DNA of 64,000 nt from Pagrus major (Eukaryota > Chordata > Actinopteri > Spariformes > Sparidae). The notes under the pieces are model-generated. The model worked only from the letters and a program-made list of their open reading frames with translations, was not told where the DNA came from and made no database searches. Positions within the stretch are counted from its first letter, which is position 1; every line of letters starts with the position of its first letter. Below are positions 39,830-64,000 of this stretch, piece after piece. Location: positions 28,087,315-28,151,314 of the forward strand of contig NC_133232.1 of the NCBI RefSeq assembly GCF_040436345.1, given 5' to 3'. The position numbers and the translations under genes are program-made.

Positions 39830-40056
39830 ACGACTGCCACACTTCCTTTTGTCACAACCTGCTCATATGTAACAACAGAGTTAAGGAGTTTCTTTCTCCG
39901 TTGGCAGATCAGTGAGGAAGTGCCCTGAAGTGCAGGGCAGGAAAGAAAACAGAGTGACACAACAGAAAAAACGACCACAGTTTTATCATCTTCTCTTGCA
40001 TCACTTCCTTGTCTTGGTCCTCCCGATGACCCAGAGGGCCCGAGATAATACAAACC

Positions 40057-40122
40057 CTTCTTCTTCTTTTTCTTCTTCTTCCTCTTCTTCTTCTTCTTCT
40101 TCTCCTTCTTCTTCTTCTTCTT
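40057..40122. repeat. (TTC)n microsatellite
   Basis: Imperfect TTC/CTT repeat. Long lysine, arginine or glutamate frames on the minus strand here are artefacts. Confidence 0.95.
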
Positions 40123-41734
40123 GGTGACATTTGCGACACAATTTAGAGTGACAACATGTGTGTTTATGCATGCCACAGTAAACGTAACCACTACAATATC
40201 GAAAGAAGCACTGTGATATTAAAAGCTGCACATTTTCATACTTGTTGGTAGAAAAATGCCCAAGACTTGTGACTTGTGTGTTGCCTGTAGAGCAACACAA
40301 TAGACTTTTCACCGTCTGTTAACATTTGCTAGATTGAACTTTAAAGGCGTCAGATTGACGTTAATTTACAGTGTGCGTGTGGTTTCGTGTTGGTTTAATG
40401 GTTAATTCCCATAAGTTTCCAGTGTGACAACACCAGTTAACTTCCTGAAGGTCACATTGCACCAACAAAGGACACATTGCCACAGACAGAAAAATCATTT
40501 ACATAAACATGTATTATTATATCATAAAATCTGATAAGTTATTATCATCAAGTAAAGATAACATAAAGGGAAAAAGCAAAAGACAGATTAGTTTTTGCTT
40601 CTCATCATATTTTGCACCCTTCACTCATTCTACCATATTTTGGTTATTACACAGAGGTGTGCAGTACGAGTGCATGACTAATACTAAACTGTTGTACAGT
40701 GTGTGTTACGCAAAAAGAGCAGCGAGACTTATAAACAAGTCGGATGCAAGAGAACAAACCAACAGACTGTTTATCGAGTCACGTGTTGAAATGTAATGAT
40801 CAAATGACGAGGATTGTTGAAGGAAATTACATTTTTAAAGCTTGTATGCACATGCTACATTACAGCAGATATATATGTTAATATACGGAGTGAAACAGTG
40901 GAATTGACAATGACTTAAAATGCTGCTAAATTGTTATACAGTGTAAGATAATTTATAAAGAAATCAACTTAGTGAGTGCAGGTGTACTGTAACATCTATG
41001 TTAAGATGACTATTATTGCACTTATGTGCTCAGATTTGTTCCATTCGCATCGTAACTATAAAATATTGTCTTGTGTTGTTTATATATTGGCAAACTTAAT
41101 AAAAACTTTAACTATATAATAACGAAAACCCATCTATTTGTAATTTAATGCACCCTAAACCAAGGTAGAGAAAGAATACATGTACCAGAGTGATTATTTG
41201 ATAAGTCTTTGACTCATGCTATGAGAAGATACTCGACTATAGTTACACAGTAAATGTGTTCATGCTTTATAGGAAGGTTCATTTTTTTTATGTTATTGCT
41301 GTATCCTGAAGGGTTCCTTATACAATTATATGCTCTAGAGCAACAGACATTCAGCGAATTCAAAATTGTTTTTGAACTCCATCTTTATGGTCGTAGATTC
41401 TGAGGCAGCTTGTAGAAGTTCAGATCCTGTAAATAACTTCAGTAATGAGTGAGGGGAGACCTCTACTGTACAGTCTGCAGCGGTACATTAGTTATCGGAG
41501 GGGGGGGGGTTCTACACTGTGTGGAGACGCCTATAGGACAGCATGATGACTTGCAGGACAGTACAGTCTGTTCTCATCCAGTTCACTGCTTTTATCTGAC
41601 GAGGAACAAACATGTAGGACAAATGTGGCTGCGTTCTGCTTCAGCGTGACTCACTCAGCTTTATGAAACAGTGTTTTAATCTATGTCGGCTTTTCACGCT
41701 CTAATAAAACATCTCAGGGGCAACCTTGATACAC

Positions 41735-42220
41735 CTTTGTAACAGTGTACAAAGTAACTAAGTACATTCACTCAAATTCTGTACTTCAGTTTTGAGGTAC
41801 TTGTACTTTACTTGAGTATTTTCTGCTGCTTTCACTTCCACTCCACTAAAATTCAAAGGCAGTTATTGCACTTTTTACTCCACTACACATGTATTTGACA
41901 ACTTAAGTTACTGTTTCAGATTCAGATTACACTTTCTGATCCCTACAGGGAAATTCAAGCAGCAGTTCAACTTTATTAAGCAGTTTAACCAAATTTACCA
42001 GCTTCACAAACACACAAAAACAATGCAGCGATAATTATGATCCAATGATATCATTTACATTATTCTAAAAAATGCCATTATGTATAATGAGTGGTTTAAG
42101 TACAATTTGATGCTAATACTTTTGTATTCAAATGCATGACTTGTACTCAGAGTATTTCTACTCTGTGGTGCTGCTGCTTTTACTCAAGTACATGATCTGC
42201 GTGCTTCTTCTACCTCTGAT
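41735..42220. repeat. Dispersed AAGTAC-rich repeat, copy 4
   Basis: It opens TGTACAAAGTAACTAAGTAC and closes TACTCAAGTACATGATCTGC. It contains TTCTGATCCCTACAGGGAAA (about 41935), the same nested block type as copy 2. Confidence 0.75.
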
Positions 42221-43995
42221 ATAAAGGCACTCGTTGTGAACTCTTGAAATAAAAATGATACCAGATAAATAAAAGAACTGTGACGTGGTTTTAATAAAAG
42301 AGTTTAGGTCAAATCTAAGACTTTATTCCTTCATAAATCCAGATAAGGATCAGTTTTCACTGTATTAAAGCTGCCTTATAAGGAAGAGAAAAGGCAGCCG
42401 CAGGCTCGAAGACAGACTCAACAATCCCTTTATTCTCATCCTTGTGAGATGTACACAGTAGCTCCCTGTATGTACATAAAGAGCTCTGCTGCTCGGAGCT
42501 GACTCAGTGAAGCGTGATCTTTAAGATCCTGCCTGGCTGTGAGAAACTGAGGTCAAACGGGGGAACGAGGAGTCAAGGAAGGACTTACCGCCTGGATGAA
42601 CAGCCACGTTGCTGTGGTGATAATGAGCATTTGGAAACACATTCAGCGTGTCCCTAAACTGCAGCAGAGCGTCGCATTTCACCTCTTTGACTCAACGTGT
42701 CGCTTCTGTGTATTTAATGCGTTCAAAGGGGTTGATCTCCAACGTGATTGCATGTCAAGAACAACCTGAGCGCCCGCAGCGTCCGCCGTGGAAGTGGAGC
42801 ACACAGACAACAAAAGAGTGGCGGGCCGTGACAGCGTGGGATGTTTTCATATTACATCTTTATTGTTGGTTTAATAGAAAAAAAAAAGATGTGCCTCTTT
42901 TGATACAGATTCAAAATTACTTTGACAAGAACACAAAAATTACATTAATTTTTTTTCTAGCAGCATGACTTAATTTCAGATCTTGCGGCGTCACTGGCCT
43001 TGTTAGAACATTTTGTAAAATGACAAAAACAGACATGTTTTTATATATATTCTTTTTTAAAAAAAAAATTTAAAAAAAAGCTTGTGTTGGGAGGACAGAG
43101 GCTGACAGCTTTAAGAAGAGAAGACAGGCAATAGAGGTTTAACTGCAGCAACCTTACTGGAGGTTAGAGGAGGAAAAGATTAGCAGGGCCCGGCAATTAA
43201 GTATTCCTCATGTTTCAACATGTAAGGCTGTGGGAAGGCCTGGTGACCATACAGAAATATAGATGAGAATACATCACCAGAGAAAACTGGAGAAGATCAT
43301 GAAAAAAATGCATGATTGATACAGGGTTTCTACAACATATGGAGCACATAGAGGGTTTTACATGACTCAAGTGTGACCAAAAGCCTTCACACACCATTTA
43401 AAGAGGACGACTGAAAAAGTATTCTTGCTGGAAGTGGTCCCCGGCAGTGTATGACGTGTTGGCAAATCACGGCTCAGCTTCACAATATATAAACCTTCAG
43501 TTCATCCTGTTTGACGCATATTGTTTGTGTGGTCTCACGCGGAGGAGAAGCAGTTAAACAGCGAGCAGAGATTGAGGTCAGTGGAGCAGAGAAGTGGCAC
43601 ATTTGCAGAGAAGAATAACAAAGCTCAATATTGCGATAGTTGGACTGACTTCAAGTCAGGTGGGGTGTTTTTTTTCTCGAGGGAAAGTCTAACGCCAAAA
43701 TAAATGAAATTGAAAAAAAAAATGATTTAATAAGTAACTATGACACATTTACTGTAGATAAAGCAGTATGAACATGTTGATTTAAGGTCATTTGACCTGC
43801 TTTTTGGAAGAATGTAACAACCAAGAGTCAAATAGTGCCTGCTAGCTTCATCCTGCCATGTTTAAAACACTGATTAATATCAGCCTGTCTTTTATTCATG
43901 AGCTGAATGTGCCTCTCTGTAGCTCCGACCTGCATACTGAATAATACATGTGAGCAGCAGTAGGTAAAGAAAAGCAAACACAGGGGAGAAACATG

Positions 43996-44340
43996 TTAAA
44001 CGAGACATATTATGCTCATTATTTTACTACTAGAACAGGTTTACATGCTTTAGTGCTCATAAAACACATCAGTTTTCTCACTGTCCAGTATTCCCCCCCC
44101 CCCCCCCCACCCCCCCCCCACCCCCCCACCCCCCCCCCCCACCCCCCATGGTGACATGGTGACATGGTGACATAGTGTGATGTCACAAAGTCACGGTATG
44201 AAAGGCGGGACTACTGACGAGGTTTCAGGAGCAGTGTTTTCTGTGGGAGAGAGGATATTCTGTTGGTGCAGACTTTGACCTTTTTAACTTTGAATACTAA
44301 AGGAAGGGGAAAAGTGAAATAGCATAATAGGTCCCCTTTA
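43996..44340. mobile_element. Non-autonomous DNA element with inverted ends and a poly-C tract
   Basis: The left end, TTAAACGAGACATATTATGC, and the right end, GCATAATAGGTCCCCTTTA, are inverted repeats. The interior has an impure poly-C run (44093-44148), three copies of GTGACATG, and the GTTTCAGGAGCAGTG block shared with morc3 intron 4. There is no ORF. Confidence 0.7.
44093..44148. repeat. Impure (C)n tract
   Basis: About 50 C residues with scattered A. Sequence length here is prone to error. Confidence 0.9.
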
Positions 44341-47317
44341 AGCTTTCACCAGTGTGACTGTCAGGTAAAAACAATTAAAAAGTCCAACAACAGCCCAAAA
44401 ACCTCCTGATTATAAAAACAATAAAACATGTAGTATTTGTTAGTAGTTCGTGGTTAGGAGGCTCTACTGTGGGTTTAGCTGCAGGCTACAGCTCAGAGTG
44501 CTAACGGAGACAAATGCAAACTGGGGCGTCCAAGTAAACATTCATCGTTTAGAGACGGTGAAGCGCTCGCAGGAAGTGGACTGCGAGCCCGAACGATGCT
44601 GCATAGATGAAAGACTTTGGCAAGCCAAACACTGGTTCAGCACACAGCATAAAACCATCCAGACGTATGGTATCGTTCTTCATTCAATCAGCTCCTTCAC
44701 TTTTACATATTATTTCAAATCTGACCGCTGCAGTACTTTCTCTGTTTCTTTTTCCAGTAGTCATTGAAATGTATCACTAAAGACACCAACAAAAAAAACA
44801 ACAAAAAACAATTATCAAAAACCAATTAAGACAATAAAAAAACAGTTTACGGTTGATTAAAAACCATTACAAAGTGTATAAAGTACATATGTTGATACAG
44901 TTCTCCAATACAAAGGAGCACTCAGCTGCTTCTGAGCAGAAACTGAGTGAGAGTGAAACAAGTGAGTAGGCTGCTATGAAAGGTCCAGGATCGACAATGA
45001 TAAAATCGAAGGAAAGAAAGATTTCAAAAAAAATGTGTAAAAAGTCACATTAAAATCTGAAAAATTCACTTTACAAGCTTTGCTGTTGTTTTTCAGATCT
45101 CGCAACTCTGATCAAGTCAGGTTCTGGTGTGTCACAGCTGTTCAGTAACTATAAGGCAGGTTTGTTTTCAAACTGCTGCGACTTCTCGTCTCTTCTCAAA
45201 CAAAACAACAGTACGGTTAGGCTTCGAGCTAACAAGGTGATGCTATTTTCAACACAAATAATCAAAAGGAAAAAGTTCACAGTCAAAATAAAAACAAAAC
45301 GAAACAATTCTAGTACATTTTGTCGAGACAGACACGTTTCGTGCATACAAACACAATCAGCCTTGTGCAGCTGTCGTTAAGCAAAAGGCCCGTGAGGACG
45401 TCCGATATGGCTGCCAGAGCGTAATCCCACCGTAGTAGCTTCAATTCACTCATCAATTTTCACGACTGTGGGACTTTTAGTGACACAGGCCTCTAGTTTG
45501 ACGGCAGTAAACTAGTGCAACTCTTATGTAACACTCGCCACTGTTTATTCAGGGGAGCAGGATTTCACGTTAGCAGAATATGAACCCTTTTATGTGAAGC
45601 TCTGCAGTTTTGTAGAAAGCTTCTCCTGCAACAATCACAACACAAAACATTTAATACATTTCACAGTCAGCCATTGTTTTTTTAGGCAGGAAGGTACTGT
45701 TTGGGTTACAAAAGAAATACTGTAAAATTAGTCACTTTTAAAGTGTTTCCTTATTTTTAACATCTATTTGAGCTCGGTCAGATTGCTGCGCAGGAGCTCC
45801 ATGTTCAGCTTACGTGGCCTGTACATGGACAACTCACACAGCCCATAATGCAACACTACCTCAGTCAACCTAGAGGCCGGCGTTCTTGCTTTCAAAACAT
45901 GCCTTAACCGTTGTATGGCTCTCCACTGCTTACGCTTTAGTGTTTCTTTTATCTTTAGACAGGGATATTAGACATTTACGTATCTGCACTTCTTCAATCA
46001 CAGACATAAAAACGATGCTGTGATAAAGAGAAGCTAAAGATAATGTGTAGGTAGTGGAATGGAGAGGATTAAAAAACAAAGAAGCAAATGGATACGAAGG
46101 CAAAATAAATCTCTGAACTAATTACGCGCTACATGTTAGATTACACGGAATGGAAGTTTGACATTTCCACAGTTGCCTAAACTGACGCTAATGAGGTTTG
46201 TAGGGAGCGATGCTGATTGAAAACAGGCGTTTGGCAGCGTTGTGGCTCTGGTTCAGACTGTAACAAACCACTACACAGAACAGTGATGCTATAAAGTGAT
46301 GAAGAATGTCAACAGGTCCCACTGGATTGAGGATTGTTTGATTACTGAGGTATTGGTGTATGTTTCCTATCAGAACTGTTTGTCCTATAGCATGAACCCC
46401 CCCCCAAAAAAAAAGCTACACCCAGCAGTGAGGTTTGTGTAGTTCTCAGGCTCTAACGTGTTGTAACACAGAAACCCACTGAATAATGGCAGTGAAAGCA
46501 AAGAGGGGGTCGGACAGAAGGGAATACCACCTGATCACCAGAGCAGTTCCTTCCTTGCGGTGTACCAATCCCCTCTCTGCTATTCAGTAATGCATATAAC
46601 CAAAGAGTGTGACTCAAACAGTCAATTATTGCAGCTCTACTTCACATCTGTTCATCTAAGTTCATTGTTCAAGAGAACTTGTAGTCAGAGGTAAGTGGTC
46701 TAAATGCTTATGAAATATAATAACTGCAAGCTGTTCTCTCGTGAGGAGGCTGTGGTGTTTTGATTCATTACCGCCGACACAGTGAGCGACACCCTCGTGA
46801 CACAAAGCTAAACTAAAGCAGCAAACTGATTATCTGTGAGATGACCTGACGAGGGCTCAGGCCATTTGGCAGCTTTCATCTCAGTAGTCCCCATCTCATC
46901 GACAGACTGTAACGAAGTGGTTCCATATTACGTAACTGTATGTGCAGCACACGGAGGAAAAGTTCTGATTAAATGATACCGAATGCCTTTACTGTAACTG
47001 AGAAAAACCTATGCTACCACCAGCCGTCTATCTCCTGTTAGGACTCTTTCCACCTGAACGAGTGTACAGTGTGCACGCTACAAAAAAACTATTCTGAATT
47101 ATTATTTTTTTTAAAGCTGTAACAAACACAGTTTATGCAGATTTTTCTAGCACCCTCCTAAACCTTTAAAGGCCAATAAAAACTGTAGATTTTGCTGAAA
47201 GCTGACAGTTTAGGCTGAACAGACTCATGAGAAGACTCGTATCACCTGTAGAGTTAAGTTTCTTTGATTCAGGCAGCAGATGCACCGGCTCACCGCAACT
47301 AACTTTGGGCTTGTCCA

Positions 47318-47620
47318 CATGTATACGGATATTTTTCCTTTTATTTGAATTATTATTTATTGAATTCTTTTTTGGCCTTTTTCATGGCTTTATTGGATAG
47401 TGCAGCTCGGAAGAGTTACAGGAAACATGGTGGGAGAGGAGAGAGGGGGGATGACATGTAGCTTAGGGCCAACGGACGGATTTGAACCCTGTGCCACTGC
47501 AGCGAGGACGCTGCCTCTCTACTGATTGCACTCAAACTACCTCCCTTCTGAAAAATATCTCTGTACGCAAAAATGATTCCAAAGTGTGCCAGGCCAGTAG
47601 GTGTCAATAAAGTCTAAGTC
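47318..47620. repeat. Nested dispersed repeats (tRNA-like or SINE-like core)
   Basis: TTTTGGCCTTTTTCATGGCT to the GGATTTGAACCCTGTGCC block (about 47370-47550) resembles a common teleost repeat whose GGATTTGAACC motif is similar to a tRNA T-loop or B box in reverse. It sits between CGGATATTTTTCC and GAAAAATATCTCTGTACG, which look like halves of an older element. A further fragment lies at 47745-47775. Confidence 0.45.
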
Positions 47621-48611
47621 ATCGATTCGTCAAACACCAGAGAGCAAAATTCTGAGTAGTCTTAGTGAGCTTATGATATTTAAATGTAGAAACGTTAAGC
47701 TGTAAACTTGTAATTAGACCTAGCAGTGCTTTCTTTTTAAATATATTTTTGGCCTTTTCATGGCTTCACGTGACAGGAAATGGGATTTTTCCCGAGTTCC
47801 ACATCAGCAATTTCAACTGGAACGCCCTCTGAAGTCAGCTTTCCGACTCGCACCTCCAAATCCAAGATGGCTACCCCGCTTATCACCATCTTTGAAAGCT
47901 GTAGAATATATAGTTTATTGGCACTTCTGTCATATCTGTGCCTCATTAAATCAGTCTTACACACAGTACTGTCCAACTTCTATCTGTGGACATGTTGCTT
48001 CAATGTTTTTATGCACAAAATACTGTGAAATGCATCGTTATCAACCTGGCTAGAACTGGTATCCCAACATGTTGTACTGGAACGCAGTCACCTCGGGTAT
48101 GACTTCATTCCCATCTCCAACTTCCAACCTCAGCGGTAAATGAAACGCACCATGTGTACTGAGCTTTTTCTATTTATATAAAATGATCCAAGACCAAAGA
48201 AAAGCTAAGTAGTAAACTTGTAATTAGACCTGGCAGTGCTAACAACAAACTTATATTTGTGTGAGCCAAACAACCAGATGTCTGCCGTGTTTGTGGTTTC
48301 ATACGCATGCTCATTCCACAAAACACTCAGTTTTACATGTCCACACGGACAATCAAAATTTAAAAATCTGCACTGACTAAACACGTTCTCAATTTCAGCT
48401 TTTGTGACTGAAAACACAATTTACGTGTGATCAAGAGGCTAAAATACAGAGGAAAATATCCATATATTTGTGGACAAGGTCGTAGACTGCATATATTAAA
48501 ACAACCACAAGCTGCAAAGTCACTGACCTTCTGTATGCTAAAACTGTGGAAAAACATGTAACACTCTCCAGTTCATGGCATGTGAATCAGTTGAATCGAC
48601 AACTGCAACAA

Positions 48612-48808
48612 TCACTCATCTGCCTCCCGTGCGGGCGGGCTGGTGGAGAAGTTGAAGCCATGAGGTTTTTGGACCCTGGGTGTGAGTTCAGTGTGGAACA
48701 GTACAGTGTGCGGTTGAGTTGAGGTGATTGTGTCTGGTGGCTGATCTCTCACAAGAACAACTGTCTGCTGCGTCCGGTGACATTTACAACAGGTGCGCTT
48801 GCTTGTTT
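48612..48808 (-). CDS. Candidate alternative 3' terminal exon or chance ORF
   Basis: A minus-strand acceptor-like site (pyrimidine-rich, then GTGACACAG) precedes 65 open codons: (E)TSKRTCCKCHRTQQTVVLV and on to SPPAREADE-stop. Its phase would fit splicing from slc16a2 exon 5 (1-nt overhang G, giving GAA). Chance gives this match one time in three, and ORFs of this size are common here, so support is weak. Confidence 0.15.
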
Positions 48809-49524
48809 CTGTGTCACAGTGGAAAACAGCAGAATAGAAAAAAAAGCAAACCTGCAAAATCACTCAAGATGAGACCGTAAGTTCAGCTACACAAACTAAA
48901 TAGAACGCACTGTGTTAAAAAATTAAATGCATGAGGTACTACATTAAGAAAGTGAAATTATCCCTTCATTAAGTCTTACTTGACATGCCTCTTCTCTTAA
49001 CAATTTCTTTATATGGAATCTAAGAATAAAGCATAGTATTTTTCACAGCTTCAACAAGCTATGGTGGCAAAATCAAAGCTGTGAAATCAGAAACTACGAC
49101 TGTAAGTTAAATTCTCTTCATTTCATTCCTCTTGGAGGTATGCGTTACTACAGAGTCACCACGGGTAAAACCCATCCTGGTTGAGACTGTTGTGCTTATC
49201 CTCCTCACACACGTGTCCATCATCCTACGCTGATGTGCCTTCTGTTCGTCCTCTCTGTGGCTTATAAGCCAGAGCGCCCTTTCGTCGATTTCTCTCCACA
49301 TGAAAATACACAGCAATGAGAGGCCAGGAGGGTGAGATGGTTAAAGGTCAGCCAACAGGAAGTCCATGGTTGAGAGGAGGGCAATCTAAGGATCAGAAAA
49401 AGGTGCTGGTGGGCTGAATCCCTGGAAAAAGAAAAAGAAAAGTATAAGAATAAATATGTATCCACTCACTTCCATGATCCATGCTTGATTTATGTGAATA
49501 TATGTAACCTTTGTACGGTGCAAC

Positions 49525-64000
<14,476 letters not shown>

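Larger units (their letters stand above)
37133..42858. other. Intergenic region downstream of f8
   Basis: It holds the f8 3' UTR (end not located), mostly unique AT-rich sequence, a TTC-rich microsatellite at 40057-40122, and the fourth AAGTAC repeat. A spliced non-coding or small-ORF transcript is possible (donor-like CAG|GTCAGT near 38340, acceptor at 39637), but nothing proves it. Confidence 0.45.
42859..49524 (-). other. Possible long 3' UTR of slc16a2, interrupted by repeats
   Basis: Downstream of the slc16a2 stop, minus-strand sequence runs without a recognisable gene to an AATAAA on the minus strand at 42859-42864. Other candidate signals lie within (for example near 45545), so the true end could be closer to the stop. 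This extent is inference only. Confidence 0.25.

Noticed and set aside
39565..40191. 208-residue minus-strand ORF rich in lysine
   Set aside because: Its core is translation of the TTC microsatellite; there is no start context, domain or splice support.

Overview
This window is vertebrate nuclear DNA, almost certainly from a teleost fish and probably a percomorph. Genes are split into short exons by small GT-AG introns. CA/GT microsatellites are frequent, and several dispersed repeats occur two to four times, among them an 'AAGTAC'-rich family and short non-autonomous DNA elements. All four recognisable genes belong to vertebrate families. Species cannot be fixed from the sequence.

Layout: (1) 1-4123, plus strand: 3' part of a phosphoethanolamine N-methyltransferase gene (pmt), a tandem two-domain enzyme kept in fish but not mammals; the 5' end lies outside the window. 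(2) 6601-19623, plus: a complete morc3 gene, 17 coding exons and 884 codons plus stop, encoding a GHKL ATPase with a CW zinc finger. Two of its introns carry minor-spliceosome (U12) signals, one of them AT-AC. (3) 22138-37132, plus: a complete coagulation factor VIII gene (f8), 27 coding exons and 1690 codons plus stop, A1-A2-B-A3-C1-C2, with a short B domain and one GC-AG intron. (4) 49525-57710, minus: the last five coding exons of slc16a2 (thyroid hormone transporter MCT8). Its first exon is not seen and should lie beyond 64000.

The genes have no evident functional link: they cover phosphocholine synthesis, nuclear chromatin, blood clotting and thyroid hormone transport. Coding models were built by following splice signals and reading frame; every internal junction keeps phase, and the morc3 and f8 totals divide by three. 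The long non-coding stretches (4.1-6.6, 19.6-22.1, 37.1-49.5 and 57.7-64.0 kb) hold mostly repeats, plus weak candidates for a small ORF, an alternative terminal exon and a long 3' UTR.

I found no convincing undescribed multi-gene system. The best second-look items are the paired U12-type introns of morc3, the unusual splice sites and copper-ligand change in f8, and the repeat insertion ten bases inside a U12 intron.
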